Below are positions 1-8,104 of a stretch of DNA of 64,000 nt, piece after piece. The notes beneath the pieces were generated by a model, which was not told where the DNA came from, searched no databases, and saw only the letters and a list, made by a program, of their open reading frames with translations. Each line of letters starts with the position of its first letter. Within the stretch, counting starts at the first letter, position 1. This DNA is from Myroides profundi (GTDB lineage: Bacteria; Bacteroidota; Bacteroidia; Flavobacteriales; Flavobacteriaceae), in NCBI RefSeq assembly GCF_000833025.1, contig NZ_CP010817.1, positions 1,054,001-1,118,000 on the forward strand. The letters are read 5' to 3'. The translations under genes and the position numbers were made by a program.

Positions 1-1
1 T

Positions 2-385
2 GTAAAGAAGTTAGATTGGATGTCTATACAGTATATCATTAGTGACAATATATTTTGGGAGAACAATCAATTTAGAAATACTGATAAGTTACACAATATC
101 ACTCAACAAGTGAATTTGTCATTCTTTACTTTAAAGAATGTACAATTACAGCTCAGTGGTGAGCATAACTATAATGATATGGGAGGTAAGGAGAGTTATA
201 AAAACTTCTTTATAGATGCTACAGCATCATATAAGTTGAAGCAAGTGGAGTTCACAGCATTGTTACAGAACTTACTTGATAAAAAAGAGTATTCGTATAC
301 AAGTTATAATGGATTAAATAGTAGCTCCTTAAAGATACCTATTCGAGGTAGAAGTGTTCTTATAGGAGCTACATTTAGTTTTTAA
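2..385 (+). CDS. TonB-dependent outer-membrane receptor, C-terminal end (partial)
   Basis: The reading frame is open from the first base of the window, so only the last 127 residues or so are visible. They alternate polar and hydrophobic residues as in outer-membrane beta strands. The protein ends with strands around NLLDKKEYSYTSYNG and a final GATFSF with a C-terminal phenylalanine, the usual recognition signal for beta-barrel insertion. This is how flavobacterial TonB-dependent receptors and related 'outer membrane beta-barrel family' proteins end. The substrate cannot be told from this fragment. The next gene converges from the other strand 7 bp away, with no obvious terminator between them. 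Confidence 0.75.
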   Translation, partial: VKKLDWMSIQYIISDNIFWENNQFRNTDKLHNITQQVNLSFFTLKNVQLQLSGEHNYNDMGGKESYKNFFIDATASYKLKQVEFTALLQNLLDKKEYSYTSYNGLNSSSLKIPIRGRSVLIGATFSF

Positions 386-392
386 TATTATT

Positions 393-1484
393 TTACTTAT
401 TAGCGTCTTTCATCACTTGTACTATTTTCATTACAGCTTGTTGTGCATTGGCAGTGCTGCTGTTTGCCATGATGATATAGGCAGTATTCGTGATGCCATC
501 TATCTGTGTATAGGTAAAGAATGTACCATCAGAACCAGCGTGGTCATAGAGCTTGGTAGTCTCATTGATAAGATTCCCCCAACCTATAGCATATTTGCTT
601 TGACTATTAAATAAGAAGTCATAAGTACTTGCTTTAAGGGCGTTGTTTTGACCTGCAAGACCTTGTAGATTGAGTTGAATGTATTTGATATAATTCTCTA
701 TATTCATACTCAAGTCACCTGCTGGTTCTATAAGTGTTAGGGCATAGTTATAAGTAGGAGGTACAGATTCTAGTACATCATACTGTAGGGCATGTCCCCA
801 AGGTTGGTTTTCTAGATTGCGATTTGGCCAGCCGATGACGAAGTCTATACCTAGTTCATTGGTTAGAATTTCTTTTGCTAGTTCTTCCCAAGATTTGTTA
901 GCTACTTTCTCTAACATAGAAGCTGCTATACTATACCCTGCATTAGAATAGGTATATCCATCTGGAGTTTCTAGTGGAGCCATCGATAATACATGTTGAG
1001 CGAAAGTTTGTCTCTGCTGTTGTTTTGTCCCTTCGAACTTTGGAAGCCCAATGCGTTCCGTACCACTAGTGAAGGCGTGTACTTTAGCTCTATGAGAGAA
1101 GAAGTCCTTCAGCGTAGCGTTATAGTATGCAGGATTAGCAGATTTTTTTGCTTCAGGGAATAGATCAAAATAGGTAGTACTCCATTTGATTTTGCCTTGT
1201 TCTACTAGTTTGGCAGCTATAAACCCTGTAATGGCTTTAGAGTTGGAACCTAAGTGGAAGTAGTCTTTTAGATTAGCGTTAGAGGGCGTGTTCTTTTCAC
1301 CGAATTTGTGATGTCCAGAGATACCTTTTTGAACAGTCTGGTCTTTTGTTACAATGGCATAGGCCACTTCAGGAACGTTGTATAGGTTGCGTATACTATC
1401 TATTTTAGTGTGTAAGTCTTGACTGTATATCGTTTGACTATATGATAATATGATAGCTGAGGTTAGTATAAGTAGTTTTTTCAT
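393..1484 (-). CDS. Secreted serine hydrolase, beta-lactamase (class C/PBP) family
   Basis: A 363-residue protein with a cleavable signal peptide (about residues 1-22, MKKLLILTSAIILSYSQTIYS). The three marks of the serine beta-lactamase/penicillin-binding fold are present: SNSK at 80-83 (nucleophile S80 and K83), YSN at 179-181, and HAG near residue 315 in place of the KTG triad. The HxG triad is typical of esterase- or DD-peptidase-like members rather than true drug-destroying AmpC enzymes. It probably acts in the periplasm on an ester or a D-amino-acid peptide; the substrate is unknown. It stands alone, divergent from ffh. I would not call it a resistance gene from sequence alone. Confidence 0.88.
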   Translation of the reverse strand: MKKLLILTSAIILSYSQTIYSQDLHTKIDSIRNLYNVPEVAYAIVTKDQTVQKGISGHHKFGEKNTPSNANLKDYFHLGSNSKAITGFIAAKLVEQGKIKWSTTYFDLFPEAKKSANPAYYNATLKDFFSHRAKVHAFTSGTERIGLPKFEGTKQQQRQTFAQHVLSMAPLETPDGYTYSNAGYSIAASMLEKVANKSWEELAKEILTNELGIDFVIGWPNRNLENQPWGHALQYDVLESVPPTYNYALTLIEPAGDLSMNIENYIKYIQLNLQGLAGQNNALKASTYDFLFNSQSKYAIGWGNLINETTKLYDHAGSDGTFFTYTQIDGITNTAYIIMANSSTANAQQAVMKIVQVMKDANK

Positions 1485-1637
1485 GTTTTAGTTTTATTAT
1501 AAAAACTAAGGTAATGATATTCGGTTTATAAATAAGTTTTTCTCCTTTGAAAAGGTTCGATAGAGGGAAGGTAATTGGTGATAAATAACCGAAATAACAA
1601 ATAATTTTTAAAAAAGTATGTTTTGTTGCTTTTGCTT

Positions 1638-1669
1638 TTTGTGACTTAACGAGTTAAATAGTATCTTTG
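1638..1669 (+). promoter_or_regulatory. Bacteroidota-type promoter for ffh
   Basis: TTTG at 1638-1641 is followed after 20 bp by TATCTTTG at 1662-1669, a perfect match to the -33/-7 consensus of the major sigma factor in Bacteroidota (TTTG ... TAnnTTTG). It lies about 30 bp before the ffh start codon. Confidence 0.75.
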
Positions 1670-1698
1670 GCGACTCAAAGTATTAAAATAATACCGAT

Positions 1699-3039
1699 AT
1701 GTTTGATAATTTAAGTGATAAATTAGATAAAGCCTTTCATATCCTTAAGGGACACGGCAAGATTACAGAAGTCAATGTAGCAGACACTCTAAAAGAGGTT
1801 CGTAGAGCTCTATTAGATGCCGACGTTAACTTTAAGATTGCTAAAGATTTTACTAATATAGTAAAAGAAAAAGCCTTAGGACAAGAGGTACTTACAACTT
1901 TACAACCAGGACAATTGATGATCAAAATCGTTAAGGACGAGTTGACTCAATTAATGGGAGGTGAGGCTGCAGGTATTAACTTATCTGGTAATCCTTCAGT
2001 TATTTTAATGTCAGGTTTGCAAGGGTCAGGGAAAACAACATTCTCTGGTAAACTAGCAAACTTCTTAAAGACAAAGAAAAATAAGAAACCTTTATTGGTA
2101 GCGTGTGACGTATATCGTCCTGCAGCTATTAATCAGTTACATGTAGTAGGTGATCAATTAGGTATAGAAGTATATTCAGAAGAAGGAAATAACAATCCTG
2201 TACTAATTGCAGAGAATGCTATTAAGCATGCGAAAGCAAATGGATTCAATGTAGTGATTGTCGATACAGCTGGTCGTCTAGCAGTAGATGAGGAGATGAT
2301 GACGGAGATCGCTAATATTCACAAAGCAATTACACCACATGAGACGCTATTCGTAGTGGACTCTATGACAGGACAAGATGCCGTAAATACAGCGAAAGCT
2401 TTTAACGATAGATTAAACTTCGATGGGGTAATCCTTACTAAGTTAGATGGGGATACACGTGGAGGGGCTGCAATCTCAATTAAATCAGTAGTAAATAAAC
2501 CGATTAAGTTTATCGGTACTGGTGAGAAGATGGAAGCGATAGATGTGTTCTATCCAGATCGTATGGCAGACCGTATCTTAGGGATGGGAGACGTTATCTC
2601 GTTAGTAGAGCGTGCACAGGCTCAATACGACGAAGAAGAGGCTCGTAAAATCCAGAAGAAAATCGCGAAGAATGAGTTCGGTTTTGACGATTTCTTAAAT
2701 CAGATTCAGCAAGTGAAGAAGATGGGGAATATGAAAGACTTGATGGGGATGATACCTGGAGTTGGAAAAGCAATGAAAGATGTAGAGATAGAAGATGATG
2801 CGTTTAAACATATCGAGGCTATTATCTACTCAATGACACCTGCAGAACGTTCTAAACCATCTATTATAGATGTAAAACGTAAGAACCGTATCGCTAAAGG
2901 ATCGGGTACAGATATACAACAAGTGAATCAATTGCTTAAGCAGTTCGATCAAATGAGCAAAATGATGAAGATGATGCAAGGGGCAAAAGGAAAGAATTTG
3001 ATGAGAATGATGGGGCAAATGAAAGGCATGCAAAGATAA
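1699..3039 (+). CDS. ffh: Signal recognition particle protein Ffh (SRP54)
   Basis: The GTPase of the signal recognition particle, which binds signal sequences of nascent membrane and secreted proteins together with SRP RNA and docks on FtsY. In its 446 residues: an N-domain helical bundle (1-90); the G domain with P-loop GLQGSGKT at 106-113, DTAGR and TKLDGD; and a methionine-rich M domain from about residue 330 that ends in MMKMMQGAKGKNLMRMMGQM, the signal-peptide and RNA-binding part. Length is normal for the family. It has its own consensus promoter and is followed by a weak hairpin before folD. Nothing odd. Confidence 0.98.
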   Translation: MFDNLSDKLDKAFHILKGHGKITEVNVADTLKEVRRALLDADVNFKIAKDFTNIVKEKALGQEVLTTLQPGQLMIKIVKDELTQLMGGEAAGINLSGNPSVILMSGLQGSGKTTFSGKLANFLKTKKNKKPLLVACDVYRPAAINQLHVVGDQLGIEVYSEEGNNNPVLIAENAIKHAKANGFNVVIVDTAGRLAVDEEMMTEIANIHKAITPHETLFVVDSMTGQDAVNTAKAFNDRLNFDGVILTKLDGDTRGGAAISIKSVVNKPIKFIGTGEKMEAIDVFYPDRMADRILGMGDVISLVERAQAQYDEEEARKIQKKIAKNEFGFDDFLNQIQQVKKMGNMKDLMGMIPGVGKAMKDVEIEDDAFKHIEAIIYSMTPAERSKPSIIDVKRKNRIAKGSGTDIQQVNQLLKQFDQMSKMMKMMQGAKGKNLMRMMGQMKGMQR

Positions 3040-3045
3040 TTAAAG

Positions 3046-3085
3046 AAGAAGGTTTAAGGTTCATTATGAGGTTTAAACCTTCTTT
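3046..3085 (+). terminator. Possible terminator after ffh
   Basis: A 12-bp stem (AAGAAGGTTTAA at 3046-3057 with its complement at 3073-3084) around a 15-nt loop, then TTTATTT. The T run is interrupted, so termination may be partial and folD could be co-transcribed. Confidence 0.5.
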
Positions 3086-3117
3086 ATTTACATACACACA
3101 ACACACATTTTATTTTA

Positions 3118-4005
3118 ATGCAACTACTAGACGGAAAAAAGGTATCGGAAGATATCAAGAATGAGATCGCTGTTGAGGTTCAACAGATGAAGGCTCGTGG
3201 AGAAAAAGTACCTCACTTAGCAGCAGTTATTGTTGGTACTAATGGAGCAAGTTTAACTTACGTAGGAAGTAAGGTTAAATCTTGTGAGAAAGTAGGTTTT
3301 GAATCTACATTAGTTTCTTTGCCAGAAGAAACTACAGAAGAAGAGCTTTTAGCTAAAGTAAAAGAATTGAATGCTGATCCTGCTATAGATGGATATATCG
3401 TTCAATTACCTCTTCCAAAACACATTGATGAGCAAAAAATCTTATTAGCTATCGATGCGGATAAAGACGTAGATGGGTTCCACCCAACGAACTTCGGTCG
3501 TATGGCTCTAGAGATGGAAACATTCTTGCCAGCTACTCCTTATGGAATCATGGAATTATTAGAGCGTTATAAAGTAGAGACAGCAGGTAAAAACGTAGTA
3601 GTTATTGGTCGTTCTCACATTGTAGGTCGTCCTATGAGTATCTTATTAAGCCGTAAAGGTTATCCTGGGGATGCTACTGTGACACTTACACATAGTCGTA
3701 CTAAGAATATTGCAGAGATTACTAGAGAAGCAGATATTATTATTTCAGCATTAGGAGTGCCTTATTTCTTAAAAGGGGATATGGTGAAGGATGGAGTAAC
3801 TGTAGTAGACGTAGGTATCACTCGTGTACCAGACGAGACTAATCCTAGAGGATACGTTATCGCAGGAGATGTAGACTTCGATGAGGTTAGTAAGAAAGCT
3901 GCTTTTATTACTCCTGTACCTGGTGGTGTAGGACCAATGACAATAGCGATGTTATTAAAGAATACTTTATTAGCTAGATCTAGAAGAGCTAAAAAAGGGG
4001 AATAA
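3118..4005 (+). CDS. folD: Bifunctional methylenetetrahydrofolate dehydrogenase/cyclohydrolase FolD
   Basis: Cytosolic enzyme of one-carbon metabolism that interconverts 5,10-methylene-, methenyl- and 10-formyl-tetrahydrofolate with NAD(P). The 295 residues show the family signatures: [13 protein letters not shown] with the catalytic lysine, the [10 protein letters not shown] segment, the nucleotide-binding [10 protein letters not shown], and the C-terminal [15 protein letters not shown]. Length is typical. It lies 78 bp after ffh on the same strand and ends in a strong terminator at 4046-4073, so it is either a separate unit or the end of an ffh-folD transcript. Confidence 0.98.
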   Translation: MQLLDGKKVSEDIKNEIAVEVQQMKARGEKVPHLAAVIVGTNGASLTYVGSKVKSCEKVGFESTLVSLPEETTEEELLAKVKELNADPAIDGYIVQLPLPKHIDEQKILLAIDADKDVDGFHPTNFGRMALEMETFLPATPYGIMELLERYKVETAGKNVVVIGRSHIVGRPMSILLSRKGYPGDATVTLTHSRTKNIAEITREADIIISALGVPYFLKGDMVKDGVTVVDVGITRVPDETNPRGYVIAGDVDFDEVSKKAAFITPVPGGVGPMTIAMLLKNTLLARSRRAKKGE

Positions 4006-4045
4006 AATAGAGATAAATTCGTTTTATTTAGACGAATAGATATAA

Positions 4046-4073
4046 GGCATACGATTTCGTATGCCTTTTTTTT
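4046..4073 (+). terminator. Intrinsic terminator after folD
   Basis: GGCATACGA, a TT loop, then TCGTATGCC, followed by eight T: a perfect 9-bp stem. Confidence 0.92.
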
Positions 4074-4091
4074 AAAAAATAATATGAAGCT

Positions 4092-4541
4092 ATGATTAAG
4101 AAGATAATTATTTGTTTGTGTTTGTTACTGGGAATGGGGATAAGTGCACAAAATCCTAAACCTAGTGTTGGAACATTGTGTTATAAACCTGAATACTATG
4201 AAAAAAGGCAGAAAAGATTACTCGAAAAAGAAGTGAAGTTTTCAGAAGATAAAATAGACGGGATACAATTGTGTGATTATGTAATTGGTTTGTATGAGTT
4301 AAATAGTTTATGGAATAATGGAGGTTTAATACCTGAATTAGAAGCTAACAACTGTATTGTAGTGTTTGCTTATAAGGGAGATGGAAAAAAAGATGGGTCA
4401 ATAGAACCTTTAAGTAATTTAGATTTTTTAGAACGTGAGTATATAGAGAATATTGAATATAAAAGTCCAATAGATGTGGGGGATAAATATGGTTCGTGGG
4501 GTAAGTTGTTGGGTATGGTATTTATTACAATAAAGGATTAG
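4092..4541 (+). CDS. Small secreted plug-domain-like protein, copy 1
   Basis: A 149-residue protein with a clear signal peptide (MIKKIIICLCLLLGMGISA, cut before Q). No known function. It is a paralogue of the proteins at 4616-5035 and 11087-11497: all have a signal peptide, a segment like LCDYVIGLYELNSLWNNGGLIPE in the middle, and end in a stretch like YIENIEYKSP...YGSWGKLLGMVFITIKD. That ending resembles the close of a TonB-receptor plug domain (the pattern I.SIEV.K...A..YG..G..GVI.ITTK), but there is no barrel. It could bind or mimic part of an outer-membrane receptor; that is inference. The second copy follows 74 bp later on the same strand. Confidence 0.75.
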   Translation: MIKKIIICLCLLLGMGISAQNPKPSVGTLCYKPEYYEKRQKRLLEKEVKFSEDKIDGIQLCDYVIGLYELNSLWNNGGLIPELEANNCIVVFAYKGDGKKDGSIEPLSNLDFLEREYIENIEYKSPIDVGDKYGSWGKLLGMVFITIKD

Positions 4542-4615
4542 AATCTAGAAATGGTGAAATGCGATATGTTATTATTGTTTTAGACTAGAAGTAATTTTAA
4601 AGAAGTAGTTGTATT

Positions 4616-5035
4616 ATGATAAAGAAAGTAATTATTGGTATTTGTTTGTTAGTTGGTATAAGTGTAAATGGCCAAGTGCTAACAGTGAGACCTCCTCATC
4701 CAGGTGTACTTAGTCGTTCTCCTTTAATAGAGGAAGAAGCTGAAGTTAAAGAAGAGAACAAACTTAACTTACAGGAATATGTAGAGCGTCTATATCATTT
4801 AAGTAGTGCTTGGTATAATGACGGTGCGCTACCAGTTATAAAGTCAGGAGAGTATCTCGTGATTATTGTTGGAAATGAAGGGAAGTATAACAGTGAGCCG
4901 AGTTATTCTAAAGACCTAGTAGGTATAAAAAGAGAAGATGTCAAGTCAATAGAATATAACAATGGACCTAGTGTAGTAGCGTTATATGGTGCTATAGGAG
5001 GTGTGTTTGGAGTAGTTTTTGTCACGCTGAAGTGA
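4616..5035 (+). CDS. Small secreted plug-domain-like protein, copy 2
   Basis: 139 residues, with signal peptide MIKKVIIGICLLVGISVNG. It shares with its neighbours the central motif LQEYVERLYHLSSAWYNDGA, followed by LP, a predicted beta strand (EYLVIIVGNEG) and the plug-like end DVKSIEYNNGPSVVALYGAI...GVVFVTLK. The N-terminal region after the signal is rich in Pro, Glu and Lys. Copies 1 and 2 are adjacent with 74 bp between them and probably arose by tandem duplication. A terminator at 5060-5087 closes the pair. Function unknown. Confidence 0.75.
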   Translation: MIKKVIIGICLLVGISVNGQVLTVRPPHPGVLSRSPLIEEEAEVKEENKLNLQEYVERLYHLSSAWYNDGALPVIKSGEYLVIIVGNEGKYNSEPSYSKDLVGIKREDVKSIEYNNGPSVVALYGAIGGVFGVVFVTLK

Positions 5036-5059
5036 TAATGGAATGAGTATTTATAAATT

Positions 5060-5087
5060 AGAGAAGTGTTATGCATCTCTTTTTTTG
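5060..5087 (+). terminator. Terminator after the plug-like pair
   Basis: AGAGA ... TCTCT stem with an inner TG/CA pairing and a small bulge, followed by seven T. Confidence 0.65.
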
Positions 5088-5090
5088 TTT

Positions 5091-5320
5091 TATTGGGTAT
5101 GTATTGTGTGACATGTAAAATATTGTGTCTCTACTGATGTGTTATATTGGCTATGTATTGTGTGACATGCAAAATATTGCATTTCTACTGATGTGTTGTA
5201 TTGGGTATGTATTGTGTGACACACAAAATATTGTGTCTCTACTGATGTGTTATATTGGAGATGTATTGTGTGATACGTAAGGTATTGTGTTTTTACTGTT
5301 GTGTTGTATTGGGTGATACG
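5091..5320 (+). repeat. 54-bp tandem repeat array with a hairpin in each unit
   Basis: Four full units and a partial fifth begin with TATTGG at 5091, 5145, 5199, 5253 and 5307, a strict 54-bp period. Each of the four units holds a short inverted repeat with a 4-nt loop at 5113-5128, 5167-5182, 5221-5236 and 5275-5290. In unit 2 the arms are ATGCAA/TTGCAT, in unit 3 ACACAA/TTGTGT: both arms changed together. Units 1 and 4 keep all six pairs if G-T wobbles are allowed. No open frame or CRISPR-like spacing is seen. The array lies between a terminator and the palindrome upstream of the next gene. Confidence 0.9.
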
Positions 5321-5358
5321 CAGAGTGTAATATATTTATTGAGTATATTATAAACAGT

Positions 5359-5378
5359 ATTGTAACATTTGTTACAAT
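5359..5378 (+). promoter_or_regulatory. CRP/FNR-like palindromic operator before the SQR-like gene
   Basis: ATTGTAAC, ATTT, GTTACAAT: perfect 8-bp arms with a 4-bp centre, ending 55 bp before the start codon at 5434. Its shape (GTAAC-N4-GTTAC) is that of sites for CRP/FNR-superfamily regulators such as HcpR/DNR types. The regulator is not in this window. Confidence 0.6.
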
Positions 5379-5433
5379 GCAGGCAGTTGATGATTGATAT
5401 TTTAGTATATTAACTGAAACAATATTGTAAATA

Positions 5434-6690
5434 ATGAAAACTCACTATCAAATCCTTATTATAGGGGCAGGAACTGCCGGTATAATGACAGCAGCTCAGC
5501 TAAAGAAGCGTAATCTCAATATAGATATTGGGATTATAGATGCATCAGAATTACATTATTATCAGCCTGCATTTACACTTGTAGGGGCGGGAGCTTATGA
5601 TAAGAAGAAAACTATAAAACCTACAAAGGATCTTATACCTAGCGGTGTAGATTGGATTCGAGATATGGTTATTTCTATGGATGCTGATAATAATCGCCTA
5701 AGTACTAAAGAAGGAATAACCTATACGTATGATTATCTAGTAGTCTGTCCTGGATTAGTGAATGACTTATCTTTGATAGAAGGATTAGCTGATGCTGTAG
5801 AGAAAGGTGTGGTGTGTAGTAATTATATAGACCCAGAATTTACTTGGAAGTTATTACAAGAATTTAAAGGAGGAACAGCTATTTTTACTCAACCGAATAC
5901 ACCTATTAAATGTGGTGGAGCTCCTCAGAAGATCATGTATCTGGCATGTGATTATTTTAGAAAGAAAGGAATGGATAAGAATACTAAAGTTCATTTTCCA
6001 ATGCCTGGGAGTGTTATTTTTGGAGTTAAACCTATTGCAGAGACTTTAATGAAAGTAGTTGATAGATATGGTATTGACTTTAGACCTTTCCACAATCCGA
6101 TTAAAATAGATGCTGATCATAAAAAGGTCTATTTTAAACGCACTAATATGCCAGAAAATAAATGTGTGGTAATCTCTGACGGCAGTACCACTGTGGCTGA
6201 TGATAGTGTAATAGAGATGTCTTTTGACTTCTTACATTTAGCACCACCTCAAGTGGCACCACAGTTTGTAAGAGAATCTAATTTAGTAAATACTGCTGGT
6301 TGGTTAGATGTTGATTTAAACAGCTTACAACACAATAAGTATACTAATGTATTTGGACTCGGAGATGTGGCGGGTTTACCAACTGCTAAGACAGGTGCTG
6401 CAATACGTAAACAAGTTCCAGTAGTAGTAGATAATTTATGTAAGCTATTAGATACTAAAGAAGCATCTAATAAAGGGTATGAAGGATATTCTTCTTGTCC
6501 ATTAGTGACAGGTTATGGAAAGATGGTGTTGGCTGAGTTTAATTATAAGAATGAGTTTACACCTGATCCTAAGTTAAAGCAAATGTTTATTTCGAATAGT
6601 GATCAAGAGCATTGGCGCTTATGGATGTTGAAGAAATATATGTTGCCGTATTTATATTGGAATAAAATGATGAAGGGGAAGCAAGTGTAG
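5434..6690 (+). CDS. Sulfide:quinone oxidoreductase-like flavoprotein
   Basis: 418 residues. The N-terminal FAD-binding GAGTAG at 11-16 follows a short beta strand; the second nucleotide region and the flavin-closing motif FGLGDVAGLPTAKTGAAIRKQ (about 307-327) are those of the SQR family. Two cysteines sit where the redox-active pair of SQRs is found: C160 in PIKCGGAPQK and C355 in SSCPLVTGYG. The C-terminal end is amphipathic (WRLWMLKKYMLPYLYWNKMMKG), fitting peripheral membrane attachment near the quinone pool. Likely role: oxidising sulfide to sulfane sulfur with electrons to menaquinone. It stands alone behind a CRP/FNR-like palindrome, and the next gene starts 1 bp after its stop. Confidence 0.88.
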   Translation: MKTHYQILIIGAGTAGIMTAAQLKKRNLNIDIGIIDASELHYYQPAFTLVGAGAYDKKKTIKPTKDLIPSGVDWIRDMVISMDADNNRLSTKEGITYTYDYLVVCPGLVNDLSLIEGLADAVEKGVVCSNYIDPEFTWKLLQEFKGGTAIFTQPNTPIKCGGAPQKIMYLACDYFRKKGMDKNTKVHFPMPGSVIFGVKPIAETLMKVVDRYGIDFRPFHNPIKIDADHKKVYFKRTNMPENKCVVISDGSTTVADDSVIEMSFDFLHLAPPQVAPQFVRESNLVNTAGWLDVDLNSLQHNKYTNVFGLGDVAGLPTAKTGAAIRKQVPVVVDNLCKLLDTKEASNKGYEGYSSCPLVTGYGKMVLAEFNYKNEFTPDPKLKQMFISNSDQEHWRLWMLKKYMLPYLYWNKMMKGKQV

Positions 6691-6691
6691 A

Positions 6692-7192
6692 ATGGTTTAT
6701 CTTTATCCTTTTAAAAAGATGAATATGAAATTTCCAAAAGCAATAATAGATTTTATAGTAAAAGAGATAGAATGCACTCATTATTTTATGCCTCAGTTTT
6801 ATCCGCAACACGGCGATATTGAAGGTTTTCAAGATGGGTATAAGTATAATAGCGTTGAAGGAAAGGATATCACAGGAACTAAGGAAGGTGATTTTCATCC
6901 TAATTGGTATGTAATATGTGGAGGTTATGCACAAGATCCATATTGGATAGATATCACAGAAGAAGAAAAAGGCTTTCCTGTTTATTTTGCAGAGCATGGA
7001 GCAGGTAAGTGGGAACCATTATTAGTTGCAGATTCTTTAGGTGAGTTTGAAGAGTGTGTGAAGTATATGATTTATTTGACAGAATCTGAATTGTCTAAAG
7101 AAGAAATAGAGAGATTGTATAATGAGCGTTTTGATTTAGATAGTCCTTTTTGGGAATTGGTGTGGAGTGAGTTTTCTTTTGACGAAGAATAG
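6692..7192 (+). CDS. SMI1/KNR4 (SUKH)-like protein
   Basis: 166 residues from an ATG one base after the previous stop; a second in-frame ATG at 6719 (MNMKFPK) may be the real start. No signal peptide; acidic. The middle part, NWYVICGGYAQDPYWIDITE, then a strand with PVYFAEHGAGKWEPLLVADSLGEF, has the order of elements of SUKH domains (WxVIGxx..DPIxxDxx...PVYFxxH....xxVADSFxEF). SUKH proteins are often immunity proteins to contact-dependent or nuclease toxins; no such toxin is next to it here, so that role is inference. Probably co-transcribed with the SQR-like gene. Confidence 0.65.
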   Translation: MVYLYPFKKMNMKFPKAIIDFIVKEIECTHYFMPQFYPQHGDIEGFQDGYKYNSVEGKDITGTKEGDFHPNWYVICGGYAQDPYWIDITEEEKGFPVYFAEHGAGKWEPLLVADSLGEFEECVKYMIYLTESELSKEEIERLYNERFDLDSPFWELVWSEFSFDEE

Positions 7193-7321
7193 TGAAGTTG
7201 TTTAACTATGATGTAATGAGTTATTGCCTTTTAAGTGTATTATTTTAGTATTGTTAAGAAGGTGTTTGATATGTTTAATTTTATGTTCTTAAATCATTTT
7301 ATCTTTAATATATAATAAGAA

Positions 7322-7352
7322 TTGTTTCTTTATTAGGAAACATTTAATTTTG
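7322..7352 (+). promoter_or_regulatory. Promoter of the toxin-antitoxin operon
   Basis: TTG at 7322-7324, 20 bp, then TAATTTTG at 7345-7352, matching the Bacteroidota consensus. The ATG at 7366 is only 13 bp further on, so the 5' leader is very short. Confidence 0.65.
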
Positions 7353-7365
7353 TAATGTATTGATA

Positions 7366-7713
7366 ATGAAAGATGGTTTAGAGTTTAATGTCACTTTTTT
7401 AGAAGAAGCTAAAGAGTTTTTAGACCATTTAGATTCTAAAGCTAGAGCAAAGATTATTTATAATATAAATAAAGCAAGCATTACTTCAAATATTGAATTA
7501 TTTAAGAAGTTACAAGGGGATATTTGGGAGTTTAGAACAATGTATAGCTCTTTTTATTATAGGCTATTTGCCTTTTGGGATAAGTCAGATAATAAAAATA
7601 CAATGGTGATTTCAACACACGGTATTATAAAAAAAGAGGATAAAATTTCTAAAAAAGAAATAGAAAGAGCTGAACGTTTAAGAGATGTCTATTTTAATAG
7701 TAAAGAGGAGTAA
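7366..7713 (+). CDS. RelE/HigB-type toxin (phage Gp49-like family)
   Basis: 115 residues from the ATG at 7366; a TTG two codons earlier is less likely. The order of elements is that of the RelE/ParE superfamily: an N-terminal strand (LEFNVTFLEEAKEFLDHL), two helices, then KKLQGDIWEFRTMYSSFYYRLFAFWD with the basic and aromatic residues used for mRNA or ribosome contact, and a C-terminal helix KKEIERAERLRDVYF typical of HigB/Gp49-like toxins. It is followed 1 bp later by an XRE-family antitoxin gene. Probable activity: ribosome-dependent mRNA interferase; not demonstrable here. Confidence 0.85.
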   Translation: MKDGLEFNVTFLEEAKEFLDHLDSKARAKIIYNINKASITSNIELFKKLQGDIWEFRTMYSSFYYRLFAFWDKSDNKNTMVISTHGIIKKEDKISKKEIERAERLRDVYFNSKEE

Positions 7714-7714
7714 A

Positions 7715-8059
7715 ATGAAAACATATAGCTTAGAAGAAATTACTGATTTATATATTGGTGAGAGGGGTACAGAGAGTAGAGAAGAGTTTGAGAATGAATT
7801 AAGGCTTGACTTGTTAGGACAACAAATAAAACAAGCAAGACAAAAGCGTAATTTAACACAAGAGGAATTAGGTCTCTTAGTAGGAGTAAAAAAAGCTCAG
7901 ATCTCAAAGATAGAGAATAGCACTACAGATGCTCGTCTGACTACTTTATTAAAAGTATTTAAGGCGTTGGGATTAAAGGTGAGTTTTAATGTTGAGTTAG
8001 ATAGTCAAGAGACTATTTTAGAATTGGATAAAGTATATCGTAGGCTATCTAAAAGATAG
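7715..8059 (+). CDS. HigA-type antitoxin, XRE/Cro helix-turn-helix protein
   Basis: 114 residues from ATG 7715, which directly follows the toxin stop codon and has AGAGGAG just before it, one of few ribosome-binding-like sites in the window. A longer frame to 7685 overlaps the toxin and lacks support. Residues about 36-90 are a canonical HTH_3 domain: IKQARQKRNLTQEELGLLVG, then KKAQISKIENSTTDARLTTL. The N-terminal part probably binds the toxin and the HTH represses the operon promoter. The toxin-first order fits HigBA. The last codons and the stop lie inside the terminator hairpin. Confidence 0.88.
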   Translation: MKTYSLEEITDLYIGERGTESREEFENELRLDLLGQQIKQARQKRNLTQEELGLLVGVKKAQISKIENSTTDARLTTLLKVFKALGLKVSFNVELDSQETILELDKVYRRLSKR

Positions 8060-8067
8060 CCTTTTTT
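8043..8067 (+). terminator. Terminator overlapping the antitoxin stop codon
   Basis: GGCTATC, TAAAA loop, GATAGCC and six T. The stop TAG of the antitoxin (8057-8059) is in the 3' arm, so ribosomes reaching the stop would mask the hairpin. Confidence 0.85.
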
Positions 8068-8104
8068 GTACCTAATAAATAGTATTTTTATTTAAAAGAA
8101 CATC

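Noticed and set aside
417..614. 65-codon open frame on the plus strand
   Set aside because: It lies wholly antisense within the serine hydrolase gene, which has clear catalytic motifs; a shadow frame.
393..1484. Calling the serine hydrolase a beta-lactamase resistance gene
   Set aside because: The third motif is HAG and the sequence is that of the broad esterase/peptidase-like group; resistance cannot be inferred.
5091..5320. Could the 54-bp array be a CRISPR?
   Set aside because: There are no unique spacers: the whole 54-bp unit is repeated, and no cas genes are present.
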